Source of the DNA: Flavobacteriales bacterium
GTDB lineage: Bacteria > Bacteroidota > Bacteroidia > Flavobacteriales_F > PHOS-HE28
NCBI GenBank assembly: GCA_016718655.1
Contig: JADKCV010000004.1
Span: forward strand, 129,618 to 193,617
Length of the DNA stretch: 64,000 nt
Reading direction: 5' to 3'
Within the stretch, counting starts at the first letter, position 1. Each line of letters begins with the position of its first letter. The position numbers and the translations under genes are program-made. The notes beneath the pieces are model-generated. The model was not told where the DNA came from, searched no databases, and was given only the letters and a program-made list of their open reading frames with translations. This document shows, piece after piece, positions 20,263 to 31,367 of this stretch.

Positions 20263-21939
20263 ATGTGCCCACATTACCGCTCTTTCCTGCTCCTGGTCCT
20301 GCTGTGCACCTTCGGCCCCTTGGTACGCTGCCAGGAATGGGCCACTGTCGACCCTTCCATGCGATGGGTGGCGGGCGGTTTGCCAGCAGCGCCTGTAGTG
20401 CTTGCACGTGCGTTCGATGCCGACTCGGCTCATCGGGATGATGAGCGTCGCGACCGGGACGGGCGGATGCCACTGTATGCCCGGTTCGCATCGGTGGATA
20501 TCGATCCGTGGAACTCAGGCATTTGGACGGACCTTGGCAATGGCGACCGCATCTGGCGCGTGGAATTGATATCATCCGGTGCGCTTGCAGTAGAGGCTTT
20601 TCTCGCGGATGTGCACCTACCTCCGGGTGGGGTCCTGTACTTCCACGATCCCCAAGGCGATCAACTTCAAGGAGGCTATACCGCTGCACACGTTGCACCC
20701 GATGGATACCTCACGACACTGCCGATCATGGGCGAACGTGTTGTGTTGGAGTATTTCGAACCGCGTGCGGTTGCAGGGCAAGGGGACTTCAGGGTCACCG
20801 ATCTGGCGCATACCTATCGCTTCTTGGAAGAAGTGCGCACAGGGGCTTGTCAAGTGGACGTGAACTGCAGTGAAGGCGGTGACTGGTCTGCACAACGTGA
20901 CGCTGTGGTGCGTATCCGGATCGTGATCCCCAGCGGCGCAGGCTTCTGCACAGGCACGCTCATGAACAATACCGCGCAGGATTGCACTCCGTACATCCTG
21001 ACCGCTTTTCATTGCGGAGAGGAGTCGGTATCAGCGAACTTCTCGCAGTATCAGTTCTTGTTCAACTATCAACGTGCGTGTGGGAGTGGCACTGCCCCTG
21101 CCTCCCAACTCATCACCGGGTGCCAACGTCGAGCGGATAGCAATGATTCAGGTCCTGAAGGTGGCGGTACCTACGGTTCGGATTTCATGCTGCTCCAATT
21201 GAACAGTGTGGTCCCGGCATCCTTCAATGCATATTATGCGGGTTGGGAGGCCACGGTGTTCGTGCCTGAGGCAGGTGTGTGCATCCATCACGCTGCCGGT
21301 GACTTCAAGAAGATCAGCACATACACTACTGCTCTTGGTAGTAGTTCCTGGGCCGGGTTCACGGTGGGCTCGCACTGGCGTGTCACATGGACCGCAACAG
21401 CCAATGGACATGGTGTTACGGAACCCGGCTCCTCCGGAGCACCGTTGTTCAACGCGTCCAAACGGGTCATCGGAACACTCACCGGCGGGAGTTCGTGTTG
21501 CACCAGTAATGGATGTGGTCCCCAGACGGGCCTCAACCAACCCGACTATTTCGGCAAGGTGAACTACCATTGGAACGAGAACCCGAACCCGGCTGAAGAG
21601 AAGCTGCGCCTGTTCCTCAGCCCGACAGGCAATGTCGTAACGTTGAATGGTTCCTATGCGCCGTGTGGTGCGATCGGGGTGGATGAGGTGCGAGGGCCGG
21701 ATGGGCATTCCATCCACGTGACCGTGTTGGATGGTCATCTTATTGTTCGTGCCGTTGACCAACAAGAGGACGGATCATGGGTCAGCATCATCGACCCGAC
21801 AGGACGTGTCGTTCACGAGGAACGTATGGGCCGTTCGGGGTTGACCTTTCGCATGGTGGACCGACCTTCTGGCGTCTATTTCGTCAGGTCCATTGGTGCT
21901 GGAGGTTCTGCCACCCAACGCATCCACTTCATTCACTGA
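20263..21939 (+). CDS. Secreted trypsin-like serine protease (lysyl endopeptidase type) with T9SS sorting domain
   Basis: 558 residues. The signal peptide ends near RCQ (~24); I use the ATG at 20263 because it precedes that peptide and follows a perfect -7 box. A propeptide-like region (~25-220) precedes an S1-type protease domain with the histidine in TAFHCGEE, the aspartate in GSDFMLLQLN and the serine in GSSGAPLF. Many cysteines resemble lysyl endopeptidase relatives. The last ~75 residues form a type A T9SS sorting domain (ISVTVLDGHLIV-like strand to YFVRSIGAGGSATQRI). Its end overlaps the convergent alpha-2-macroglobulin gene by 11 bases. Confidence 0.88.
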   Translation: MCPHYRSFLLLVLLCTFGPLVRCQEWATVDPSMRWVAGGLPAAPVVLARAFDADSAHRDDERRDRDGRMPLYARFASVDIDPWNSGIWTDLGNGDRIWRVELISSGALAVEAFLADVHLPPGGVLYFHDPQGDQLQGGYTAAHVAPDGYLTTLPIMGERVVLEYFEPRAVAGQGDFRVTDLAHTYRFLEEVRTGACQVDVNCSEGGDWSAQRDAVVRIRIVIPSGAGFCTGTLMNNTAQDCTPYILTAFHCGEESVSANFSQYQFLFNYQRACGSGTAPASQLITGCQRRADSNDSGPEGGGTYGSDFMLLQLNSVVPASFNAYYAGWEATVFVPEAGVCIHHAAGDFKKISTYTTALGSSSWAGFTVGSHWRVTWTATANGHGVTEPGSSGAPLFNASKRVIGTLTGGSSCCTSNGCGPQTGLNQPDYFGKVNYHWNENPNPAEEKLRLFLSPTGNVVTLNGSYAPCGAIGVDEVRGPDGHSIHVTVLDGHLIVRAVDQQEDGSWVSIIDPTGRVVHEERMGRSGLTFRMVDRPSGVYFVRSIGAGGSATQRIHFIH

Positions 21940-24900
21940 CAGCCAAGGATCCAGGAGGGACCACTTCGACCCATTGTCCTTGGGTCCTACCGTGCACAGA
22001 ATGGTCGTACATGGCTTCGGCCGAGGCTCCTGGAAGGTAGAAGCGACCAGTGAATGCGGCCTGTAGCGGGATACGCACGGTGATGTGTCGACCTTTGGGC
22101 AGGTCGAAGTAGCTCGATACCCGATCATCGCGGATATCCTGGTACTGGAGCGCTCCCTGCACCGTGGATGCTTCGGAACCCTCCAACCTCACATTCCGGA
22201 TCTCCCATCCACTTGCGAACACCTGTGTCAGCGCAATGCCGTGAAGGTCGGGCAGTAGACCGAGGTGCTTCACCGTCACCAAAGCAAAGACGTCCTGTCC
22301 TTGCTCCAAGCGAGCCACATTCACTGCTTGGCCATTGCCATCCTCATAGCGGACAGTGGTCTCGATACCATTGGCGACAGAACGTTCTTCACCAGCTTGG
22401 GGTACGCCTTTCCGGATCAGACGAACGTGGATGGGAACATCACCTTGCGCGTGGACCGACAGGGTGTGCCTGCCCTCAGGCCCATTGATGGACTCCTGGG
22501 CGATGGGGCGTTCTGTGGTACGAACATCACCCTTGCCATCGACGTCGAGTCGATAGGTCATGGTGCGGTTCGTGATCCCGTTCAGCGCCACATGTGCGAC
22601 CGCCATGAGCGCGAACGAGGTACTTTGGGTGCTGTGCCAAGTGTTGGAGGAGAGTTGTGTGCTCAACCGTTGCACGGTGGCGAATGCGCCCGTCCTGTCG
22701 CCCATTGCCAGCAAGGCCTCCGCGATGATCGCGTCGTCGCGTAACCCACTTCCATAGGTCCAACCGGTCTCCGTGTAGGGCGTTGTGCTGCGTGTGATCC
22801 CCTGTGTAAGTGTACGAGCAACGTCCGTTCGACCGGCGTATGCATAGGCTGCTGCCAGCAACCAACGTGTTCTTGGTTCCAGATCGCTACGTTCGCGAAG
22901 ACGGTTCATAGCGCCGATCTCCGGGTGCTTCGCCAAAGCGAGCACATAAAGACGGTAGGCTTGGGTGGCTTGGTGTGCTGAACGCGGCACGACCAAGGTA
23001 TTAGCGTCCTGGTACTCACGCGCTGCCCTTCGTTGGAAGGTGCTCCAAGGACCAAGCAAGCGTTGGGGCACATCGTGTCCTTGACGCTGGGCCTCCACCA
23101 GGAAGTGTCCGGCGTATACGGAGGTCCACGCGTCGTATTGGTCTCCTTCGGGCCAGTAGTTGAACGAGCCATCGGAGCGTTGGAACGTGGTCATACGGTC
23201 GATCGCACGCGTCACGTTCGAGCGGGCCAGGTCAGCACCTTTCCCAGGGAGCTGGACCAATTGTTCAAGGTAGAGCTGGGGGAACGCCTTGGAGGTCGTC
23301 TGTTCCAAGCATCCATGCGGGTAGTCCAACAGGTATTGCAGTCGTTGGCCCATGTTGATGGGTGGGATCGTGCTCAGCTCGATCTGCGCACTGTTCGTGC
23401 CTGCGATACCCAAAGGTGTGTAGGTCAATGTCACCTTTTCGCCGGGTGGGACCAACGCCTCTTCGACCATCACAGTGGGCAAGCCTGGCTCGCGGACGTC
23501 CAATTCCACGTAGGTCGAAGCGCGTTCATTTCCGCTTACGGCATTCACCTTCACACGGGCGATCCCCGTGCGGCCGGTGGTCCTCAGCTTGAAGGTGACA
23601 ACCTGATCACCGGGCCCGGAGAAGCTCACCGAGCGGTGGGTGGCACCAACAATGGAGAACATGCGGTCCGGAACAACATCGATACGAACGTCCTTCACAC
23701 TTCGGTCCATGGCGAACACCGTGATCGGTAGGTCGACCTCTTCTGAAGGGGAGAGCTGCCTGGGAAGGCTTGCCAGGACCATCAAGGGCTTACGTACAGG
23801 AACAGAGCGCTCCGCGCTCCCCGATGCGCGATGTCCATCCGTGGCTACCACCATCACGCGCACGGACCCCACGTAGTTATCAATGGTGAAGGTGTTCCTT
23901 CCCTTGGCCCCCTTGGCAAGGGTGAACGGACCAACGTATCGAACGACCGGCTTGAAGCGTTGGGCCTTGGCCCCCTGTACGGGTCCACCATCGTCACTGC
24001 CCCCCAATGCGAGCACACGCTGAAGCTGTCTACCGTACGCACCGATCACATGGTCGTACATGTCGTAGGTGCGCACACCAAGTGCCTCCCTTGCGTGGAA
24101 ATGCGACCAGGGATCAGGGGTTCGGAACCGCGTGAGGTCCAACAATCCTTCATCAACGATGGCGAGCGTGTAGGTCATGGGGCGCCCTTTCTCCTCGTGC
24201 ACTTCCACCGTGAAGGGCGCATCGGTTCGCACCTCCTTGGCCATCGTTATGATCGGTGCTATACGCGTTGATGCGTCCTCCACCATGATCGGAACGACCC
24301 CATATAGACGAATGGGTAGGTCGTTCCGAGTGCGCTCATGAGGCTGGATGACAGAGACATGGGCATGGATGTTGGGCGTCATGTCCGCTGTGATGGGGAA
24401 CCGATGGCGCGTCTCATGCTCGGTGAGTTCCACCCAAGTTGAGCTGATGACACGACTACCGGACTCGATGGATACGAGCGCTCGACCTTCGCCACTGGAA
24501 GGAATGATGAGCGTGGCTTCCTCACCGACCGCATAGGTATCGCGATCGCTTGTGAAGGTGAGCATTGCCGCGGCGGAAGGGGTCGATCGCCGTGAGCGGC
24601 CCTCCCAGCCTGGCCAATCGACATGGATATTGGCAGCGCTGGCATGTCCGCCTTCCGGATCGTGGATCCGTAGTATGAACCGTCCCCATTCGGGCCGATC
24701 GATGCGGAACGGAAAGGTGGTCCTACCGCTGGCATCGGTTGTCAATGCTAGTTCTTGCCGCACCTTGGCATGTGCCGAGGTCATGTAATTGGCAGGACCA
24801 TCCATACCGCCTTCCCACCACCAACTGTGATCCATCTTGACGACCTGTGCGATAATGGTCCTACCGGCCACCGGTCGACCCTGAGGGGTCAATACCACAA

Positions 24901-27502
24901 CAGGTACCTGATAGGTGGTGTCCGTGAAATAGCTGCCCCATCGCCCCGTAGGTTCCGGGAACCGCATGCCGACATAGTGCTGGAAGGGTGCGCATGTGAT
25001 CGTGGTGCGGTCCATGCTCGCATCACCTCCGGGTTCGAACACGCGCGTTACCAGGTTCGCCTGGAGCATGGCCGGTGAAGCTTCACCCAGGGTGAAGTTC
25101 AGTGGGAAGCGACCATCGCCTTCTGCGTTGAGCGTTCCATCGAACACGACTTGTTCGTCTTCAGGAAGCGCATGGCCAAGGTCATGGAACACATAGCGTT
25201 CATAGCCTTTGAAGCTGGCCTCGTCAGCACGAAGGGTCATGGTCACACGGGTGCGCAGGTTGCGCGCAGGTGCGCCATGTAGCCAAGCGGCATGCAGTGC
25301 GATGGGGTGTGGACCACTGCCCGATAAGCGTTCAGGGCCGGCTTTCAATTCAACCTTGAGCCGATTCGGGCGGATGGCTTCGATGCGCACAGTGCGATGG
25401 AATTGCGCGCCTCCCACAGTGACCCGTGCATCCCAAATGCCGGTCGGCGCATCCGCTCGAGTGGCCGTACTGAACCGGTATGTTCCGTTCTGGCCCTTGG
25501 TCCGCACCAATTTCTCCACCACCCGACCCATGGGATCGCTCAGTTCAAGCACTACAGGATGTCCCACCGGGAGTGGTGTGATGTCCTGTTGAAGCATGAA
25601 GGCCAAGTGCAACGAGTCCCCGGGCCGCCATACCCCTCGTTCGCCGTAGATGAAGCCTTTCAATCCCCGTGCTATGGATGCGCCTTCCACATCGAACTCG
25701 CTCACCGATAACGAACTACCCGGATCCACACGCACGTAGCCATGTTGTTCGCCTTTCCTGGCCAATAGTAGGTGAGGGGCATGATCGGTGCGGTCGATGC
25801 GTGCCATGCCGTCCTTATCGGTGGTCACGGTCGCAAGCACTTCGTGTTGAAGGTCGCGTAACTCCAAGTACACCCCACTCACCGGTACGGTGCTGCGCAG
25901 GTCGGTGACCGCGAACGTCCAAGAGCGGTCATTGCCCTGCTTGGCGATGATGCCCAGATCACTGGCGAGCAAGTTGGTGGACACTGAACGTCGCCCATTG
26001 TAATACTGTTCCTCACACGGATCCACCACCTCCTCCTCCCAGTAGTAGTCGTCCTCATCGTAGTACCATGATGGTCCTGCCTCGTCATGGTCGGAACGTT
26101 CATCCTCCCACGTGCGGGACCAACCCGGTGCTTCAGGCCCGGTCGGACCGCCCGCACAGGGCAATGCGGTATGCGCTCGCTGGAAGGAGAGGCTCACGCG
26201 ATAGATCGCACCCGGCTCGGCTTGGATGTATCGTTGAAGGTCCAGGTGATAGCGGTTCCATTGCCCGAGGTCCGGTGCGTCAGCGGTCGTCAAGGGAACC
26301 AAGTGCCGTCCCTCCAGCCTACCCACACGAGCCAATTCGCGTTTCCCATCCAGTGCGTTCACCTGGAGGAACTGGGAAACGTTGCCTGAGTGGATCCGGA
26401 TGATGCGCACTTCCACGTACCGAAGGTTCACCGCCTCGAAAGGCAACACGAGACCATCGGTCGAAGGAAGGATCACGCCGTTGTCGAGGAGACGCACCCC
26501 AGGTGCCAACTCTTCGAAACGGACATCAACGTTCAAGTCCTTTCCCAATGTGGCCCCGCTCCGGGCACGTAGTGCACCCGAAAGGAATGCGACCTGTTCA
26601 CCCTTCAACCTGGAAGTGGGGTAGATGGTGAGCTTGTTCCCATCCCGCTGGTAGCGCACATCTTCCGTACCGGCGAAACCCACCAATCCGACGAGGTCTT
26701 GCGTTTCGTCCAAGGGATCACTGAACAGGAACGTGGCATATTGCTCGCCGTCACCGTGTGTCTGGTGGGTGATCAGCGCCATTCGATCCGTGGGAGGAAG
26801 TTCCACCCGCACTTCTCCGGCATCGCTGGAAGCGATTTCCTTTCCATCATAGGCAAGGATGATCGTACTGGCTTGGGTTCCTCGCTGCACACTATCCACG
26901 GTCAGTTTGTGCGATCGTCCATCCGTATCATGCTCCCAGCGCAGGTGCAGGTCCCTCCCGTTCTGTGAGGCGTTGAAACACGTGGAAAGGGCTTGCCCCG
27001 TGGCATCATCGCTGGTGCGAATGGAAAAGACCAAGCGTTGCCACCGGGGATCATCGAGCGAATTGCGTTGCAGGTCAGCGATGGTCGCTTTGATGCCCTG
27101 TCGTATCGTGGTGAATCCGAACCGGAAGTAGCGCAGATCCTGTGGAACGTCGATCACGCGCTGCAGGTCAAGGGTCACTGAATAGGTGCGTTCCTGCTCC
27201 AGCCGCTCGTGCGGAGTGAATCGGAGGGTCCGTGCGTCCACGCGGTCCACGGTCCCCTCCACGGACGGGTCCAACCTGAATATCCCGCTTAGGTCCATAC
27301 CCGCACTATCCCGCAACACATGGTCCGCTGCAAGGCGGACCAGCACGGAAGTGCGGGCGGGAACGTGTCCCGTGGTAAAGGCCTCCACGTAAGCCGTAAA
27401 GGCCGCATCCGGTACGATGGGGCCGGTATCCTTGGAACAGCCTAACGGTAGGAGCGTGAGCAGCAGTAGTGCGCGAACGAGGGGATGTGTTGACCGGAAC
27501 AT
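21929..27502 (-). CDS. Alpha-2-macroglobulin family lipoprotein with thioester
   Basis: A 1,857-residue envelope protein. The N-terminus is a lipoprotein signal (LLPLGCSKD), consistent with membrane anchoring. MG (fibronectin-like) domains fill residues ~30-1380, including a GVWRPGDSLHLAFML segment. The thioester motif GCLEQ is intact (cysteine near residue 1398) at the start of the TED helical domain, which continues to ~1650, followed by receptor-type domains. Such proteins trap attacking proteases by covalent capture, and are commonly encoded with pbpC, whose product repairs the wall; here pbpC is 1.8 kb away. The ATG at 27502 is chosen over an upstream one because the lipoprotein signal starts there. 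Confidence 0.92.
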   Translation of the reverse strand: MFRSTHPLVRALLLLTLLPLGCSKDTGPIVPDAAFTAYVEAFTTGHVPARTSVLVRLAADHVLRDSAGMDLSGIFRLDPSVEGTVDRVDARTLRFTPHERLEQERTYSVTLDLQRVIDVPQDLRYFRFGFTTIRQGIKATIADLQRNSLDDPRWQRLVFSIRTSDDATGQALSTCFNASQNGRDLHLRWEHDTDGRSHKLTVDSVQRGTQASTIILAYDGKEIASSDAGEVRVELPPTDRMALITHQTHGDGEQYATFLFSDPLDETQDLVGLVGFAGTEDVRYQRDGNKLTIYPTSRLKGEQVAFLSGALRARSGATLGKDLNVDVRFEELAPGVRLLDNGVILPSTDGLVLPFEAVNLRYVEVRIIRIHSGNVSQFLQVNALDGKRELARVGRLEGRHLVPLTTADAPDLGQWNRYHLDLQRYIQAEPGAIYRVSLSFQRAHTALPCAGGPTGPEAPGWSRTWEDERSDHDEAGPSWYYDEDDYYWEEEVVDPCEEQYYNGRRSVSTNLLASDLGIIAKQGNDRSWTFAVTDLRSTVPVSGVYLELRDLQHEVLATVTTDKDGMARIDRTDHAPHLLLARKGEQHGYVRVDPGSSLSVSEFDVEGASIARGLKGFIYGERGVWRPGDSLHLAFMLQQDITPLPVGHPVVLELSDPMGRVVEKLVRTKGQNGTYRFSTATRADAPTGIWDARVTVGGAQFHRTVRIEAIRPNRLKVELKAGPERLSGSGPHPIALHAAWLHGAPARNLRTRVTMTLRADEASFKGYERYVFHDLGHALPEDEQVVFDGTLNAEGDGRFPLNFTLGEASPAMLQANLVTRVFEPGGDASMDRTTITCAPFQHYVGMRFPEPTGRWGSYFTDTTYQVPVVVLTPQGRPVAGRTIIAQVVKMDHSWWWEGGMDGPANYMTSAHAKVRQELALTTDASGRTTFPFRIDRPEWGRFILRIHDPEGGHASAANIHVDWPGWEGRSRRSTPSAAAMLTFTSDRDTYAVGEEATLIIPSSGEGRALVSIESGSRVISSTWVELTEHETRHRFPITADMTPNIHAHVSVIQPHERTRNDLPIRLYGVVPIMVEDASTRIAPIITMAKEVRTDAPFTVEVHEEKGRPMTYTLAIVDEGLLDLTRFRTPDPWSHFHAREALGVRTYDMYDHVIGAYGRQLQRVLALGGSDDGGPVQGAKAQRFKPVVRYVGPFTLAKGAKGRNTFTIDNYVGSVRVMVVATDGHRASGSAERSVPVRKPLMVLASLPRQLSPSEEVDLPITVFAMDRSVKDVRIDVVPDRMFSIVGATHRSVSFSGPGDQVVTFKLRTTGRTGIARVKVNAVSGNERASTYVELDVREPGLPTVMVEEALVPPGEKVTLTYTPLGIAGTNSAQIELSTIPPINMGQRLQYLLDYPHGCLEQTTSKAFPQLYLEQLVQLPGKGADLARSNVTRAIDRMTTFQRSDGSFNYWPEGDQYDAWTSVYAGHFLVEAQRQGHDVPQRLLGPWSTFQRRAAREYQDANTLVVPRSAHQATQAYRLYVLALAKHPEIGAMNRLRERSDLEPRTRWLLAAAYAYAGRTDVARTLTQGITRSTTPYTETGWTYGSGLRDDAIIAEALLAMGDRTGAFATVQRLSTQLSSNTWHSTQSTSFALMAVAHVALNGITNRTMTYRLDVDGKGDVRTTERPIAQESINGPEGRHTLSVHAQGDVPIHVRLIRKGVPQAGEERSVANGIETTVRYEDGNGQAVNVARLEQGQDVFALVTVKHLGLLPDLHGIALTQVFASGWEIRNVRLEGSEASTVQGALQYQDIRDDRVSSYFDLPKGRHITVRIPLQAAFTGRFYLPGASAEAMYDHSVHGRTQGQWVEVVPPGSLAVSE

Positions 27503-27591
27503 GGCCCAGGGTATGGTACAGGTTGACCGCAGCATGACTGCTGTGGTGTAGCGAAGTAGAACGGAGGGAAGTTACGACCAACAGGTCGTCG

Positions 27592-29681
27592 TCAAGGTTC
27601 GCCCAACAGGCGTTCCGCATCCTCGGCGGGGATGATATGGCCATTCATCTCACCAACCACGAAAGCGTCCTCCAATCCTGCTGCGCGCAGGCGGGTGCGT
27701 GCACCCTCTGCCTCAGCACGGGTGGTGAAACGGCCATGCAGGTAACGGACCCCGTCGGCATTGCTCAAGGGTTCCACGTCACCGATCTCGATGTATTTTC
27801 CCATTGTTTCCATGGGGACCTCACGCACACTTCCCACGAAGGAGCCTACTTGCACCCTGAACCGGAGTACGGATTTGTTGACACTTCCACTGGGTAGTGT
27901 TCGCAGGTCCTCGGGTCCGGTGAGACGCGCACCGGCCTCTTTCATGCTCACACGTTTACCTTGTTTGAATGCAACGAGGAACGCTCCTTCGAAGCCTTGC
28001 AACAGCATCTTCACCTTGTGGTCCGCAGCCTCGTTCACCTCCGTATATGAGCCTGTATAGTAACGCATCAATCCGTCCTCCCCTTGGATGGACACCAGGT
28101 CTGGCACATTGTTGAATATGTTCCTCGACAACTTGCGACGGAACGCACCCAACTGCACACGTACGATAACCTCGCGACTGTCATCCACAGCGCCCATGCC
28201 CTTGCGTCGTTCACGTTCGGCCTGGACCTCCTTGGTCACATCCACCAGCCGTCCATTCTCCTCTGCCATGACCGTACTCTCGATGCCTAGGCCGCGCAAT
28301 TCCAGTTCCCGTCGGAGTGCTTCGGGAATTGCATCGAAGCTGCCTACGACATAATAGGTGGTATCGCCGCTTTCCAAGGTCCGAACATCAGGTAGGCTGA
28401 GGATGCGTTGGATGAGGTCCTCACTGATACCTTCCACCTGGGCCCCCACTTTCACCACATAAACACGCTTGGCGGGTACCGGGGTCTTCTTCCTGATCGG
28501 GCCGAACGACTCCACGGATGAAGCCACGATGTTCACATTCCCGGAGTCCACATAGTTCAAGTGGCGCTTGAGAAGTGCCTCGTCGGTGAGCGTGACCCCT
28601 CGTGCGTCCACCAATGCCCCGGCAGCGGTACCGGCCTCATCATCCTCATGGTCGGGTACTCCATCGCCATCGCTATCGAACGGGCAACCCTTGGTATCCA
28701 CAGTGACACCTGTAGGCGTACCGGGGCATTCGTCCGCCATATCCTTCACGCCATCACCGTCCTCATCATCCTGCAACACGATGAGGTCGAGTTCATCACT
28801 GTTCAACGGAGTGATCCGGCTCTTCTTGGCCTTACGCTCGATAGGAATGGCATAACCGAGCGAGAACGAGGAATAGAGGAACCGATCATTGCCGGTCTGC
28901 CCCTTGCGATCACCCACACTCGCGTCCGTCACTCCGTCCACGAGATCGGTCATGGTGAAGTGCAGGGTCGTGCCTATGCGAAAGTCGAAGCCACCGCCAA
29001 GGTTCATACGTGCGCCGATCCCGACGGGTATCGCCCAAGTCCGTTCGGGATACTTACCGAACCCGTCCAGGTCCAATTCGCGTACATCACTCTCGTTCAC
29101 ATGGTCACGTACCAGCAATTGGGCGTTACCGGCAAGAGGGGAGTCCTCCGCCACATCTCGGATGGTTCCATCACTCCAGTAGTGGTACAACCGGCCCTGT
29201 GCGTCAGCCCGATCCGTTTTGGTCAGGAACTCCACGCTCTCGAATCCGACCGTCAGGAAAGGTTCCACTACGCGATCCCGGTTCAGTAGTTGGTGGAAGT
29301 TGTATCGGAACTGGAAACCTCCCACGGTCACTCTGGATTCGAAATTCAATGACCGTGTCAGGCTGCGTTCGTTCACCGCCATGCGCCCGTGCAAGGCGTA
29401 AAGTCCACCTTCCAGCCAATCGTTCAATGGTACCGACGCGCGCAATTCGAAACCGGGTCGGGCCAGCAGGGACTGTACACCGCATGTTGTTCGCCCACAT
29501 CCCCATAGAAAGCGAACATGCCTGCGCCGACCCGGAGGTGGCTTTCAGCGAAGGGAAACTTCGGTTCGGACGATTATGCGCTGGTAAGGGGCTGCGCAGG
29601 AACGACCGTGGACGTCGTATCGCCTTGCGCCGACACGAGCACTGCTTGCATAAGATACATGACGCACAGTGCGGACCTCAT
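27592..29681 (-). CDS. Outer-membrane-like protein with thrombospondin type 3 and SPOR-like repeats (broken)
   Basis: The intact reading covers 27592-29445: a beta-barrel-like N-terminal region (VTVGGFQFRYNF ... FSLGYAIP), two type-3 thrombospondin calcium repeats (DEDGDGVKD, DSDGDGVPDHED), then three SPOR-like domains (VYVVKVGAQVEG, VIVRVQLGAF, LRFRVQVGSF). The true N-terminus lies further on: from the ATG at 29681 a signal peptide (MRSALCVMYLMQAVLVSAQ) reads in frame through a TAA at 29574-29576 to FYGDVGEQHAVYSP, then needs one inserted base at the G run 29469-29471 to join the main frame. So there is one nonsense codon and one frameshift: sequencing error or a recent pseudogene. Function unknown; possibly peptidoglycan or envelope linkage. 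Confidence 0.72.
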
Positions 29682-29737
29682 GGTTCCGCGCCGTGCGATC
29701 GATGTAAGCTTCGGGTGCATGGCGGTCAGCTATGGAG

Positions 29738-31239
29738 CTACTGGAACCACTGCTGTTTGGTGATCATCAAGGCCTCTTGGACCGTGATGCGTTCACCATT
29801 GTTGTAGGCGGTTACGAAAGGACCTGGGAAATCATGTCCTCCTTGTAGGTAGGCCACACGTTGATCACGGGCCTCCTTGTACGTGGTGTAGCCACCAGTG
29901 ACATACTTGATCCAACCTTGATGGCGCTCCAATTGGAAGTCTCCATTGTACTTGTGTCGTGCTACGAAATAGGCCTTTCCCACTTCGCGATGTGCTGCGG
30001 TGATCTGTACCTTATAGACCACACCCTTCTCAGGCGAAGGAACACTGGCGCGCGCAGTGGTTCGTGTCTTCTCGACCGGTCCACTGGATCCCTCCTTGCG
30101 CACCGGTGGGGTAACGGTGGAGGCCGGTTCTTCCTTCGTCGGTTGGATGTTCAATGTCAATGCAGGGTCCTGTCCGCCCAGGTTTTCCACGTTGGATTGA
30201 TCCGCAGCCATGAGTTCCAACGCTTTGGGCCCGATGAAGAAGCGCGAACTACCGACCACCGCTTTCTGTGTCTCGTCATTGAGCAGGTATCCGAACTCGC
30301 CGTCCACCAGGTACTCGCCATCCGGTTGTGTCGTGGCCTTCAGTTTGTACACCACCTTCACCTCTTCGCGCGCGGGCAAATTGAGCCACACGAATTTCAC
30401 GATGCTCTCCTGCGCAGTGAATATGGCTTCATCGCTGTTCTTTTCCAATGCGATGAACCCAGGAGGGATGGTCTCCTGCAATTTGCCGAATCCTCTGATG
30501 GAACCCTTCTTCACCACCACTTCCACGATCATTTCCTTGTCGGATACCGGGGTTATCGTCCGGTTCGCCATCACGCCGCCCTGACCTTGGATGGGTGCTG
30601 TGCCATGGGCATTGTCCACGATCACCACAGGCACCTTGCCTGCGGGTGACGCAGGAGCGCCTCGGCTGCCGATACCAGATCGTAATCGGTGGTAGCGGGT
30701 ATGGTCACGGTGTGGGCGGGTTCCTGACCCTCAGCTGGCTGCTCGCCTGTTCCCATGCTGCCATCCGGGCCGCTTTCCTCGGTTGATGAATGCGTCGTGG
30801 TCACGGCCGTTGAACCCGAGAGTTCGATGGTGCTTGGAGGCAATTCGTAGGTCTTCCGTTCATTGTCCTCGATGTAGGACAGGCGACCAGCGATGGGTAG
30901 GATACCGGTCGCGGATGCATCGGCACTGAGCGTGTAGCTGAACTTGAAATTCGGGCCTGGAGGCAAAGCCATCCAAATGAATTTAGCCTTGCCATCGGCG
31001 AACGTGAAGGAAGCACCCTTGGTCTCGATCGCGGTGACCGAAAGTCCGGCGGGCAGGTCCAATTGGAATTTGGCGAAGCCGCTCAACTCCCCCTTTTCCA
31101 CGGTCACTGACACCCGCACATCGGTGCCCGCTGTCATGCTGGTCGGAATGGTCTGGGTGATGCGGACGTCGGCCAGAAGGAAGGCGTCGATCAGAAAGAG
31201 GCCGAGGAGATTGGCAAGCAACACCAGTTTTGAAACCAT
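29738..31239 (-). CDS. Exported protein with duplicated Ig-like domain and SPOR-like tail (one frameshift)
   Basis: About 500 residues when one base is restored near 30658 (TDYDLVSAAEA joins APASPAGKVPVVIVDN). The ATG at 31239 precedes a signal segment (residues ~4-24). Two homologous beta-rich domains follow: VTVEKGELSGFAKFQLDLP ... AKFIWMALP and VVKKGSIRGFGKLQETIP ... VKFVWLNLP. They are joined by a Pro/Thr linker. The last ~90 residues (VVYKVQITAAHREVGKAYF ... YNNGERITVQEAL) form a SPOR-like unit related to those in the next gene downstream, so the two products may act together. I do not recognise a named family for the duplicated domain. Confidence 0.7.
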
Positions 31240-31367
31240 GAGGCAGCGGATTGTAAGGAACACGCGCACGTACCGTGCTGGTGTCCAAAAGTATCCGCAG
31301 CCGAACGGGTGATCAAGGGCCCGGCCGGTCAAGTACCAACATGGCGCTGTTGAAGCAGGGGCGGCCC

